Part shown: piece by piece, positions 11,105 through 20,699 of the stretch
Numbering within the stretch: the stretch's first letter is position 1
Layout: every line of letters begins with the position of its first letter
Origin: Symbiodinium sp. CCMP2592
Lineage: Eukaryota; Sar; Dinophyceae; Suessiales; Symbiodiniaceae
Direction: 5' to 3'
NCBI GenBank assembly: GCA_905221615.1
Contig: CAJNDT010000498.1
Span: forward strand, 124,001-188,000
Length of the DNA stretch: 64,000 nucleotides
Position numbers and translations under genes: made by a program
Notes under the pieces: generated by a model
Seen by the model: only the letters and a program-made list of their open reading frames with translations
Database searches by the model: none
Told to the model about the DNA's origin: nothing

Positions 11105-11480
11105 AAAGCTTAGGCACAAGCTCGATGATGATGATCTTGATTTCAGCACTGATTCGAAAGTCTTCGCGAAGAAAGGTTTCAAAAAGGGTCATCTCAAACT
11201 CCTCCCGTATGGCTCGATTGCGAAGTCCAGCTCCCCCGAGAAGGACAAGGCCAAGTGTTTGATTGAGACGGATTCCGGAGCATTCTTCGTCGTGCAGCCC
11301 CCCAAGGTTGACTTTGCCACAGGCATGTTGGTCCCCTTCTTTTGGGTCGGGTCGAGTCGGAGGCCACCATGGAGATGTGCAGAAGCAAGTTTCACAAGCT
11401 TTCGATGCCATTCATGAAGAACACGAATGCCTTGAAGCCGGGGCAGCAGCTCCTCCTGTATAAGCCCCCTGTACAGCAGG
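11105..11480 (+). pseudogene. exon with frameshift, same gene series
   Basis: Acceptor TTTAAG|AAAGC. The exon reads KLRHKLDDDDLDFSTDSKVF on to VDFATGMLVPFFWV, then sense jumps to another frame (ESEATMEMCRSK to QQLLLYKPP) at about 11347, inside GGGTCGGGTCGAG. The duplicated GGGTC suggests a small indel. A (GA)n microsatellite follows directly. Function unknown. Confidence 0.5.
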
Positions 11481-11483
11481 GGC

Positions 11484-11487
<4 letters not shown>

Positions 11488-11544
<57 letters not shown>
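11488..11544. repeat. (AG)n microsatellite
   Basis: About 28 uninterrupted AG repeats just after the coding sense ends. Confidence 0.95.
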
Positions 11545-11546
<2 letters not shown>

Positions 11547-11677
11547 GATTGCACAGAAGCATGCACAAGCACGATCCAGTACAGACACGGGTGGGCATTT
11601 TGCAGTCGGCTAGCGCCCGGAAAAAAGCTAATCATGTTCTGTAGACGTGGGTTTGTGGTACATGAAGTAGTAAGAAA

Positions 11678-11820
11678 GCCTGTATGGGCTGGGTATGGAT
11701 GTATGTGCATGATATTGAAGCCTGTAGTGGCTAAACCTTTGTTGTGTATGATACTCAGGCAAGCCTGTATCGGCTACACATTTGATGTGCATGCATGAGA
11801 TGTAAGCCTGTACAGGCTAG
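11678..11820. repeat. four AGCCT palindromes at about 40-bp spacing
   Basis: AGCCTGTATGGGCT, AGCCTGTAGTGGCT, AGCCTGTATCGGCT and the perfect AGCCTGTACAGGCT at about 11679, 11720, 11763 and 11806. Linkers are unrelated. Confidence 0.75.
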
Positions 11821-12028
11821 TAAATGATAAGCATGCGGTTATGTGCATGTGTGTGTTTCTTTCAACCTTACATCCGTGTTGCATGCATGTTGCTACTGGC
11901 AGCAATCGTTGAGCCCGACAGTGCATGCAATGCATGATGTAAGATTTGCAAATGTGCATGCTACTTTGTTTGTGCACAGGTGTATGTATGAACTATAGAA
12001 TACGAGATTCAACGAACCCTTCCACGAT

Positions 12029-12587
12029 ATGGCTGCCATGGAAATCCGTGAGAAGGTCGAGCTCCAGTTTAAAGAAGGGCCCAGAGTTATCATGCCAGAT
12101 GACCTCATTGTCCGTGAAGATGAGGGTACATGGGTCAAATTGAGGCCGTCGCATTACTGTGTGGCCAAGCTTATTCTGGGAATTCTGGGACACATGGATG
12201 ATTACAAATCCAAGCACCAACCCAGCCTTAGTGGTTGCAAGAAGTTCGCAGAATTGAACAAAAAGGTTCACCAGAAGGCCATGGAGCACATGGTCGATGA
12301 TGACAAAGCAGCCGATGATGTGTTTGGTGAAGAAGATCAGGGTGAACAACCAAAAAAGAAACAAAAGAATCCAGTTCCAAAAAGCCCCGCCAACATTGCT
12401 CATCGACATTGGTGGCAAGGAGATTGAAGTGAAGACACCATCGTCCTTGAAGGGATCCGACATTGTAGTCAAGCTCGATGCAGACATGCTCAGTGCTGTT
12501 TGTGAGTATGTAGATGAAAACATTGAGAGTTGCATGGGCAAAGACAAGCGGGCCTATGTTAAGAGTGGCTCATTCAAGAAGAAATGA
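12029..12587 (+). pseudogene. exon series member with frameshift near 12380
   Basis: Reads MAAMEIREKVELQFKEGP through a Lys-rich acidic linker (DDKAADDVFGEEDQGEQPKK). The frame then ends early (HWWQGD, stop about 12425), while the next frame carries on sensibly (APPTLLIDIGGKEIEV to KRAYVKSGSFKKK, stop 12587). The switch falls in CCAAAAAGCCCC, a homopolymer run prone to slippage. Lys tail and acidic linker suggest a nuclear or nucleic-acid-associated protein, but nothing more can be said. Confidence 0.5.
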
Positions 12588-12792
12588 ACTTGTACATGCT
12601 GGGTGTACATGTGACAGCTGCGAGATTTCTTCCTCTGTGTGAGAAAAATCATTGCATGATGCATGCACTCCTCAAACCTTAAATAATGAACCCTACACCT
12701 CCACCCTAAACCGCATGCCCCTGGGATGTGTTGTTGTTCTGCTCATCTTAAATGAAGCATGTGCACTGTGCTTAAGAACACACATAAGTTGC

Positions 12793-13195
12793 TCTACATA
12801 CCCGAAGCCTTTCTAGGCGCTAATTTCGCTGCATCCCAAAAACCTGAAAGCCTGCACAGGCTACATCCCAAAAACCTGAAAGCCTGTAGAGGCTACCATC
12901 CCAAAAACCTTTTAGCCTGCACAGGCTAAAATCCCAAACACATGAAAGCCTCTACAGGCTACCATCACGAAAACCTGAAAGCCTTTACAGGCTACCATCC
13001 CAAAAGCTTCAAAGCCTCTACAGGCTAGCATCACAAAAACATGCAAGCCTCTACAGGCTACAATCCCCAAACCCTGAAAGCCTCAACAGGCTACAATACC
13101 AAAACCCTGAAAGCCTATACAGGCTACAATACCAAAAACTTGAAAGCCTCTACAGGCTACAGTACCAAACAGTTGAAAGCCTCTACAGGCTCTAT
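12793..13195. repeat. 31-bp minisatellite with a conserved AGCCT palindrome per unit
   Basis: Twelve to thirteen units of about 31 bp (GAAAGCCTnTACAGGCTACnATCCCAAAA). Arms AGCCT and AGGCT are nearly invariant; centres vary (GCAC, GTAG, CTAC, TTAC, CAAC, ATAC) and linkers drift. It ends in an exon-like region at about 13240. Confidence 0.85.
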
Positions 13196-13241
13196 GTAGA
13201 AACCATGAATGGCAAGTTGCTGCTGCAGGTTACTTGAATAG

Positions 13242-13500
13242 CCGAGCAAGGGCATGCTCATTTTGGTTACATGGGCAGACACGGGCAGCTCAAGATGGAG
13301 GGTGTTCCCGAGTGGGCCAAGGAATGGGCCCGTGAGCTGACTCAGTCGACTTTCTTCTTGATTCTTGATGTTCTTTTGAAACATGGGCTTGTGCACAGTG
13401 TATGCAACCATTGATGCAGGAGTACGAAGATGGCTTGGCTGCCAATGAGCGGCCTGCCAAGATGCCGAGGACCGAGGCCCGGCATGCTGGAGTTCTTTAA
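13242..13500 (+). CDS. two small exons (MGRHGQLKMEGVPEW and EYEDGLAANERP)
   Basis: At about 13242-13340 a frame reads EQGHAHFGYMGRHGQLKMEG then VPEWAKEWARELTQST. At 13414, after acceptor GATGCAG, a second reads EYEDGLAANERPAKMPRTEA. Both look coding and carry no palindromes. They continue the plus-strand series. Confidence 0.5.
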
Positions 13501-13559
13501 GCTTGTGAAGGCTTGTTGCATGCCTTGACTGTTTGTGTTCATGTCTGCCTGGGATGCAT

Positions 13560-13912
13560 GCAGGTGACCCTGAAGCCTCTTCCTAGAGAAGGTCCTGGCG
13601 GTGCCTCTTCCTACAGAAGGTCCTGGCGGTACTGGTGTGCCTCTTCCTGAAGAAGGTCCTGGCGGTGGGGTGCCTCTTCCTGAAGGTCCTGGCGATGGTG
13701 TGCCTCTTCCTCAAGGTCCTGGCGGTGATGTGCCTCTTCCTGAAGGTCCTGGCCGTGCACATGTTGTGGCTCTTCCTGAAGGTCCTGCAGTGCCTATGGC
13801 TGCAGCAACGGCAGCTGCTCCTGGAGTTCGGACGCCCATGGTGCCGGCCAGTGTGCCTTTGCATGTGATAGCACAGCAAGCACAGGACCGGGCCCTTGCA
13901 TGCAACATGTTC
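13560..13912 (+). CDS. exon with VPLPEGPGG repeat
   Basis: A 27-30-bp minisatellite encodes about six VPLPEGPGG-like units. A unique stretch (AAAPGVRTPMVPASVPLHV, IAQQAQDRALACNMFL) follows. The first one or two units are out of frame with the rest (13560-13620), which fits decay or a later acceptor. Pro/Gly-rich and probably disordered. Palindromes resume at 13939. Confidence 0.5.
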
Positions 13913-14061
13913 TTGTGCAGTGGCGAGTGTTGTTGTCGAGCCTGTGGAGGCTGAGGTGTTTTTGTGAAGCCTGTAAAGGCTCATGTGTTGCTCTCATGTA
14001 CAAGCCTATGGAGGCTATAGTACTGAAGCATGTGGTGCTCCTGCATTCCTGGTTGGTGCAG

Positions 14062-14623
14062 GAGCTGCAGGAGCAGGAGAAGATGTTTGCCAAGGCCATG
14101 GTGGAGGCTCTGCCGAAGATTGCGGCGACAGCACCCAAGATGGAGCCTCCGTTCAAGCAGCCGCCGGCTGCAAAAGCGCCGCCTGCCGAGGAGTCCGTCG
14201 ATGCCGAGGCCGAGGCTTTGCTGGTTGAGCAAAAGCGGCTGGCTTTGCAAGCTCAGCTGCTGGCCGAGGCCGAGGAGCAGGAGGAGCTGGAGCGACTGCA
14301 GCTTCGCCAAGGAGGAGCAGGAGGCGGCTTCTTCTTCAGCGGCAGGGATGGCACAGCCGGTGCAGGAGCCCAGTCAGGCAGCACAGCCGGTGGAGGAGGC
14401 CACGACGGAGGTGAAGCAGGAGTACTACGAGCACTGGGTCAACGAGAACGGCTACAAATGCTGGGTCGTCGGCGATGTCTGGTGGTTCGAAGACGACCAC
14501 CAAGCTGGCCTTTACTGGAAATGGAGTAAGGATAGAGGCTGGCAGCGGTGGCGAGAACCAGATTCTCGGCAACAATGTTGGTGGTTTTGGTCAACCCAAC
14601 ACCAAACCGACAATCCTGTCTAG
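14062..14623 (+). pseudogene. Ala/Glu coiled-coil exon with aromatic C-terminal domain, frameshifted
   Basis: Acceptor TTGGTGCAG|GAGCTG. The first frame reads ELQEQEKMFAKAMVEALPKI, a Pro/Ala linker, then a long helical stretch (LLVEQKRLALQAQLLAEAEE). At about 14300 sense shifts frame to KEEQEAASSSAAG, then EYYEHWVNENGYKCWVVGDV and a Trp-rich end (GLYWKWSKDRGWQRW), stopping at 14623. The Trp/Tyr pattern resembles short beta repeats seen in dinoflagellate proteins; no named domain is certain. Confidence 0.5.
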
Positions 14624-14640
14624 GCTAACAAAGCAACCGA

Positions 14641-14698
14641 AAGCCTGTATAGGCTAACAAACCAAACCGAAACCGAACAGCCTGTATAGGCTTCTTGG
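14641..14698. repeat. two AGCCTGTATAGGCT palindromes
   Basis: Identical copies at 14642 and 14679 with similar flanks (ACAAANCAANCCGAA), directly after the stop of the preceding exon. Confidence 0.8.
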
Positions 14699-14811
14699 TG
14701 GTGTAATTAATAGGTTGCACATGACACATTGGGTTAAGCTGGTTTCTAGTGGGTGGGACACATTGGGCTAGGCTGGTGTGTAGTGGGTGACCAAATGAAT
14801 CTGAACCTGAG

Positions 14812-15040
14812 GTGGACGACTCGCAAAAGACTCGCAAAGGCTGGCTGACCCGAATGGTGGTGCTGCTTCACAAGTATAAGAACAGCGACTTCGCTGGCTT
14901 GGAGGCCGACATGAAGTGGTACCAAGAGCACCATGCTGTTGTTCCTGCGATGAAGCACCTGGAGCGCTCCAGAAGCATGGGAAGGAGGTCGCCTATGGAT
15001 ATTACAGCTGAGTCTGTCGATGATGGGCGAAAAAATGAAG
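14812..15040 (+). CDS. exon of unknown protein (DDSQKTRKGWLTRMVVLL)
   Basis: An open frame reads DDSQKTRKGWLTRMVVLLHK then KNSDFAGLEADMKWYQEHHA and a basic end. Palindromes resume at 15058 and 15088, so the exon probably ends before that. Last coding piece of the left series that I can support. Confidence 0.45.
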
Positions 15041-15215
15041 GAGGTGCTTGGTTTTCGAGCCTGTATAGGCTGTGTAGCAAGGGCAAAAGCCTGTAAAGGC
15101 TGTGTAGCATACGGGAAACAGAGTTTGCTTGGGTGTTGTGGTTTCGGTGTTCAGTGTAGGTGCAACAACAATAACAACAACCCCCGACCACCCGCTATAC
15201 AGATGACACACAGCA

Positions 15216-15412
15216 AACACCACCACCGCCGCCGCCGCCGCCGCCGCCACCACCACCACCACCACCACCACCACCACCACCACCACCACCCCCCCACCAC
15301 CACCACCACCACCACCACCGCCCCCACCGCCCCCACCGCCCCCACCGCCCCCACCGCCCCCACCACCGCCACCACCACCGCCACCACCACCACCACCACC
15401 ACCACAAGCACC
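15216..15412. repeat. (CCR)n microsatellite
   Basis: CCG, CCA and CCCCCA triplets run for about 195 bp. Long open frames on both strands here (poly-Gly, poly-His, poly-Trp) are artefacts of the repeat. Confidence 0.95.
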
Positions 15413-15471
15413 AGCAACAACAGCCCAAAGCACAGCATCCACCCGAAACCAAAGAAAGCATATCCTTGTAT

Positions 15472-15538
15472 GAGCCTATATAGGCTAAGTGACCAGCCTT
15501 TATAGGCTTCAAGTTTCAGTCAAAAGCCTGTGCAGGCT
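15472..15538. repeat. last AGCCT palindromes of the window
   Basis: Three copies (centres ATAT, TTAT, GTGC). I found no further copy of this family from here to 64000. Confidence 0.75.
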
Positions 15539-15599
15539 TCTGTTGTTGAGACATGTTGACAAGCTCAGTTGATGTTGTGCTCAGGTTTTTGTTGATATC

Positions 15600-15960
15600 A
15601 ACCACGATTAAAGGCATGATTGGTATGAGTGGGCTAAATACTTGAATTTAGGATTCTAGATTCAATTCCAGGCCTTCAGGGTTTAAGTTTAGGATTCTAA
15701 ACTCTGATTATTGCTTGAGTAGAAGGCCAAACTCAAACGAGCCAGGTGTGGGTTTGAGTTTATTACATTAAACTGAAACTGTATTTGAGTTTAAAATCTT
15801 AAATTCAAAGCCGCAGGCTTGGGATTTCAATTTAGAACTTTAAATTCAACCATTTAGCAGCCTATATATGTCTTACTGTAATTATCTATACGAAACTATT
15901 ATTCTATTATAATTGAACTACATTTTGAATTCGCTGAATCATATAACCAAATGCAATCTA
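15600..15960. repeat. AT-rich degenerate repeat, no gene
   Basis: Repeated variants of TTTAGGATTCTAAA, TTTGAGTTTA and TTAAATTCAA on both strands. It separates the palindrome-rich left part from the rest. Confidence 0.6.
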
Positions 15961-15990
15961 TCCTAAATAGTGTGTGAACCTTTTGTTGCA

Positions 15991-16130
15991 ATGTCATCGA
16001 CACACGAAGCTGCAGCTGTGCCTTGCTATGTTGGAAATATCATTTTGGACGGAGCAGAGGATGCACAGGTTGTGGTGATGCAGGACGGCAACATAACCGA
16101 GTATGCTTTGTCCCAAGAACGATGCAGAGT
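15991..16130 (+). other. possible start of a protein (MSSTHEAAAVPCYVGNIIL)
   Basis: A plus-strand frame reads MSSTHEAAAVPCYVGNIILD then GAEDAQVVVMQDGNITEYAL and looks coding. It overlaps the end of the minus-strand Met/Gln repeat frame, so only one can be real here. Confidence 0.3.
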
Positions 16131-16495
16131 TTTTTTTGGGCTGGCAACAGGGCCACCCATGTGCATGCCGTTGCCAGCAATCATGTGGGAGCTCGGAACC
16201 ATCTGCATCTGGGCACCGTTGCCATTCATCACCTGTTGATTAGCCGGAACCATCTGCATCTGGCCACCGCTGCCATTCATCACCTGCTGATTAGCCATCA
16301 CCTGGCCACTCGTGTGCATGCCGTTGTTAGCCGTCATGTGGGGTCTATCAACCATCTGCATCTGGCCACCGTTGCCACCCGTCATCTGCTGAGCAACCAT
16401 CTGGCCACTCGATGCCGAGGGCTCGCCCTGACCAATCATGCCACTCGACTGGGCACCTCGCTTGCTCCTCTTCGGCCCCTGTTGCATACACATGC
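16131..16495 (-). CDS. Met/Gln/Asn/Gly-rich repeat protein, partial
   Basis: The minus strand reads QQGPKRSKRGAQSSGMIGQG, then imperfect units of NGSGGQMQMVPANQQVM repeated about four times. The composition (Gln, Met, Asn, Gly, almost no charge) suggests a disordered, prion-like segment. The DNA unit is about 48-60 bp. The frame continues beyond 16130 into less sensible sequence. A likely upstream exon is at 16575-16820 on the same strand. Confidence 0.45.
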
Positions 16496-16574
16496 ATGAG
16501 ATCGATATGCAAGTTCTATAACGAAGCATGACATGCAGGCTTAAAGTTACCAAGCATGCCTTCTTTCAAAAATT

Positions 16575-16820
16575 TCAGCCTGCCTTGAACATGACTTGGT
16601 TGCTGGAAGACCGAACCGGTGTGGAATGACACCTGACTTGTGCCAAACCAGGACAATCCTTGCTGATCGGCTGCTCGTCGGGGTAAGAAGCTCGGAAGTG
16701 ATCGGGCGGAAGATCGCCAGGGGAAGCAGGGAAGTGTAGCAGATGCTGGGCACCATTGGGCATTGAGGTGGGGCAAACCTGGAAAGACGAAGTGAGGTGT
16801 GCGGCCAAAGAGTAAACCAC
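16575..16820 (-). CDS. probable exon upstream of the Met/Gln repeat
   Basis: The minus-strand frame reads CPTSMPNGAQHLLHFPASPG, DLPPDHFRASYPDEQPISKD and HSTPVRSSSNQVMFKAG. Pro/Ser-rich and disordered in character, consistent with the same protein as the next piece. No domain. Confidence 0.35.
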   Translation of the reverse strand: MVYSLAAHLTSSFQVCPTSMPNGAQHLLHFPASPGDLPPDHFRASYPDEQPISKDCPGLAQVRCHSTPVRSSSNQVMFKAG

Positions 16821-17093
16821 ATCTCCACACGGATGGCTCTGGCCCTTCTTGATGTGTAACTAGCCCATTAGTATTTTGTTCAACACCTCCAACAAATTAG
16901 GAAAACCCCGACCCATTCAAGTGTGTAGTGAAGTGTGATCATTGGTAACGCGTGAACTCTTTGAAATCGCTACGGTAGCTTGCTTGCGTCATTGCATCAA
17001 CCGCTGCATTGCTCGTGACATCCACAGCATCGAATGAGCGGACATCGAGACAACGTCTGCCGGTTGAGCCCGTGTGGGAGAAGCACAGTGTAG

Positions 17094-17282
17094 ACCTGCC
17101 ACGACAGCGTCCACAAGAAGCACATTAACAGCATCTCAGGTTTGCCCCAAAATTTCCAGACTCGCACGCTCATCCGCAAAGAAGTGGCGAAGAGAAAGAT
17201 CCGCGAAATGCACCCACAAGAGATTTTTGAAAGAAACCTCAGCAGTGCTGTACTTCCGAGGGAATACACACAAGAGATCTAG
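17094..17282 (+). CDS. basic exon ending in a 46-bp tandem repeat
   Basis: Open for 63 codons after a TAG. It reads SVHKKHINSISGLPQNFQTR, TLIRKEVAKRKIREMHPQEI, then FERNLSSAVLPREYTQEI and a stop. The end overlaps a 46-bp tandem repeat (CACACAAGAGATCTAGATTG type, three imperfect copies to 17335). Function unknown. Confidence 0.4.
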   Translation, partial: TCHDSVHKKHINSISGLPQNFQTRTLIRKEVAKRKIREMHPQEIFERNLSSAVLPREYTQEI

Positions 17283-17537
17283 ATTGAAAGATGTATTTCC
17301 TAGGGATTACACACAGGAGATCTGGATTGAAAGAGACGAATGTAGATGTGGCTAGATACTGGAAGCATTCAGGCAAGCCGACCAAGTACAGTGTTTGCGT
17401 GACTTTCGTTTTGAGTGCAGATGTCCACTTCAAGCCAACACCAAACAGAACCTGACCATCTAAGCTCCCCTCTTAACCCGAGAGCCCTAAATCCAAGCCC
17501 TCGGCCGGACCCCAGCCGGAACCTTCAGCACCCCAAA

Positions 17538-17640
17538 TGGGTAGTTGTCAAAATTATAATGTCCCTTTTTGGTACCCTAAATATTAGGCGCGTATCATAT
17601 TAGGGACCCAAAACGGGACCCTAATTTTGACAACCACCCA
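17538..17640. mobile_element. MITE family A, copy 1
   Basis: About 103 bp with inverted ends TGGGTAGTTGTCAAAATTA / TAATTTTGACAACCACCCA. The interior has GGTACCCTAAATATTAGG. Related copies are at 31424 and 33935. Confidence 0.75.
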
Positions 17641-18896
17641 AATCTTGAACCCTTCTCCGAGGTCAGCCTCCTTCTCCTCGAAAAGAGGGGCGGGTCTCGC
17701 TTCTTTGCCTTGCAGCAGACGTCATGTCCTCAAAGAGTCCTCAAACCATTGAGGCACGTACAGTGCTTTGTGGTTGCATGGCCTTGCATCATTAATCTCA
17801 CTGTCTCTCACAGATTCCACGTGACTACAGTATGATCCTGGTTTCCGTGCTTTGGATCGTGAGGCGGGGGTTGCGAGAAGACCTTGGGGATTTTCGAGAC
17901 CGCACTCGAAGTTAAGAACGATGCAGACCCTGTGATCTGGCACACGGACCCTCGACCCCAAACCACTCATACTCATGGCAGCAGTCTGCAATCGGTGGAG
18001 AATCTCAGCGATTCATAGCCCAAGGAAGACAACAATGTAGACTGTGATTTTAAACAGACTACAAGCTAGATTACCCGTAACCCGGCATGATGGTTCTTCG
18101 AGAGTTCACAAGAACATTTTCTCTATGAGATGCCTTTGTGTTTTGCACGCCTGTAGACACTCCCAGACGGCGAGTGCATGTATAGAATGAGATCGTTTCA
18201 GCCTCAGGCAAGATCGTGGCTCACCTGTCATGTTCAAGTCCGGGCAAAAATGTCCCAAGTACTCCGCAGTCCAAGGTTCTACCTCGTTGAGCCCCGCAGC
18301 GACAAAGGGTACTTGCTGTCAGTGGGGCACTTGATGTGTGGACACTGCAGCTGCGCAGAAGCTGCAGTATGTCTGATGCTACCTTGCACCACCTGTCGCA
18401 GTCGCACCACTCTATTAGCATGATGAATCGCAAGATGCCATTTGGACAAGGACTGCTTGGGCCGTTGAGTCCAAAGGATTCACACGCTGCTGTAGAAGAT
18501 ACTCCTGGGTGACATAGAAGACATGGCTCCTGGGGTGGGCAATTGAGATCAAGAGCGCGAGCGCTGCATGTATTTATGGGGCTGGACGGTGCCAACATTA
18601 TATGATGACACATTAACAGTCCCGAAGAAGAGAAGCGAAAATGAAGATCACAGTCGAAGTGATAACATCGTTTACAATCAGAATCATAAGCGTTTACATG
18701 CAGCCGAGGCCGAGGCTGTCATAGTACGAAAAGTAACATACGGATCGCCACGGACCCCGAAACTCTGAACCCCGATGCTGAAACTCCTGAACTCCAAACT
18801 CCTAAGCCCGAAGCCCTACGGCCAGGCTTCCAAACTCCTATTTTCCTAAACCCGAAGCCCCTTAGCCTAAACACTGAGATCTTGAACCCGATCGAG

Positions 18897-18960
18897 CTGG
18901 ACATGCCGGCCGTCTTGAAGTCCCACCAGGCGCCTCAGCGCAGAAAGTTTGAAAACAATT
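18897..18960 (+). CDS. small exon (DMPAVLKSHQAPQRRKF)
   Basis: Follows a C-rich heptamer tract (18750-18890) and acceptor CGATCGAG. Reads LDMPAVLKSHQAPQRRKFEN. G-rich tract begins about 19000. No family recognised. Confidence 0.4.
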
Positions 18961-19481
18961 CTCCTCATGAGTTTAAAACGGCCTTATTGCGGGGGCCTGA
19001 ATAATCTTGAAAGCCGCAATGTAGGGGCCTTAATTGTTAGAATAGGGTTTTGGGGGCTCCGTCTTGAAATTATGGTACATGGAATAAAGGGAAATCCTGA
19101 TCATCCGGAACCCACGTTCCAACTTTAAGGCGTATACTATATTATAGGACCTTGTGTCTTGCGGTGCTTTGGTGGGTACAGCGGGGCATTGTCCGGGTTG
19201 GTGGGCTTTATAGCTTTCAGTGGGGGGTTTTCAAATAATGCTCCTGACTAGAGTACCACTTCAGGCCCGCATCGTGTAAAATTACCGTACTTCATGGCTT
19301 GTGTAATGGGTGTAGCTTCCGAGCTTCATTGTGTCTGCTTTCGGAGAGGTTACAACCAGCGAGGATCATCATAGCGAGGTCGGTAGGTACAGAGTCAAAG
19401 CTGCAACAACAGGTAGCTGCCATGCGGAATTCAGAATGGCCAGGGGTCGATGGATGTTTCGTTGCCAATATTGCTTCCCAG

Positions 19482-19595
19482 CTCTTCCTGGATAAGGCTA
19501 AGGCTAGGATTGATAGTTCTGCCCTGCTGCCTCCACACCCTTCATTGCAGATCACTGAGCTCAACGAGGATGAAATGGGCTTGGCGGCAACCCCG
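19482..19595 (+). CDS. 38-codon exon with good splice sites
   Basis: Acceptor TTCCCAG|CTCTTC and donor ACCCCG|GTGAGA enclose exactly 38 codons in phase 0. It starts LFLDKAKARIDSSALLPPHP and ends ITELNEDEMGLAATP. An internal acceptor (CATTGCAG) could shorten it. Function unknown. Confidence 0.55.
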
Positions 19596-19678
19596 GTGAG
19601 ATTACTGCAGCCCGCGTCTATCCACATGGTCGCCGCCGACGTGCTTGTCAGTTTGGTCGTCATCTGGTCACCACTATG

Positions 19679-19778
19679 GCAGAAGCCAGAAAGTTGGAAC
19701 ATGCCGCTAAAGCAAAATATAATTAGGGAACCTAGCACTTATCCTCCTAAACCCATGTTCCAACTTTCTGGCTTCTGC
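19679..19778. mobile_element. 100-bp element with perfect 25-bp inverted ends
   Basis: 19679-19703 (GCAGAAGCCAGAAAGTTGGA...) and 19754-19778 are perfect reverse complements. The interior is AT-rich. Sequence differs from the other MITE families; GTTCCAACTTTaAGG also occurs at about 19112. Confidence 0.75.
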
Positions 19779-20093
19779 TGAGCACAGATGATCTGCGCAT
19801 TTTGCAATTTCCGCCAGCCGGTGAGGCTTTGGAAGGATGGGCGGTCTTCCTCGGGCAGCAGCGGGAGGACCTCTGTTGAAGAATTAATGCAATGGTTATG
19901 TTCTTGATGATGCCTACGTTAAGGGTGATGGCGCCGATGAGGAAGAGAACGAGGGCAAGGACGAGGATTCAGGATGATGAGGACCATGTTGATGCCGCTA
20001 CTTGTTGAAGGCAATGTTGGAAATGATGTAAGCATGGGGACGGTGTAGCTGCTGGTGATGACTATATTGACAGAGGATTAAGCTGATGATGCC

Positions 20094-20218
20094 GTGGGGG
20101 GAGATGACGGCATCGAGGGTGATGGAAGATTTGATCGTGATGATGACTACGAACTTCGCGTTCTTGCTGCTGGCGACCACGACTACGACGACTATTATGA
20201 TGATGACATGTGGTTGGC

Positions 20219-20249
<31 letters not shown>

Positions 20250-20445
20250 CGGGTGATGTTGGTTGTGATACATGATGGACGACGGTGGACGGTGGAGAAT
20301 GGTGATGATGGTGCCGATAATGATGTCGGTGATGGTGATGCTGAGGCTGAGGATGATGATGATGGTGGTGATGACGATCATGATGCCGATGATGATGATG
20401 GTGATGATGATGATGCTCATGCTCATGATTGTGACGATGGTTAGG
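20094..20445. repeat. (GAT)n-type microsatellite tract
   Basis: Interrupted GATGATGATGGTGATG repeats. Open frames here (poly-Asp or poly-Met) follow from the repeat and are not taken as genes. Confidence 0.85.
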
Positions 20446-20699
20446 GCCTTAACTAAGAGTTGCTTTGATATCCTGGTGGTGACGATGGCCATGGTGATAC
20501 TCAAAAGAAGAAGACGATGCTGTTGTTGATGATGATGACGGCGACGACGATCATGGTGATGAAGACAGGATCGCCCCAGTTGAGAAACTGTCGCGAAGTC
20601 CCAGCGTCACCATAGCGCCGTCATCATGACAACACTGCTTTCATCGTCAGTAAACCTGTCAGGACCCCTTCGTGAAGACGATCACGGATGTTGGCATAC

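Noticed and set aside
12793-13195. Regular repeat-spacer pattern resembling a CRISPR array
   Set aside because: Linkers are related to one another, the unit is a tandem minisatellite, and the genome is eukaryotic with introns.
15002-15442. Long poly-Gly, poly-His and poly-Trp open frames
   Set aside because: All come from the (CCR)n microsatellite and appear in every frame.
20094-20529. Poly-Asp and poly-Met frames
   Set aside because: Produced by interrupted GAT repeats; no unique sequence supports a protein.
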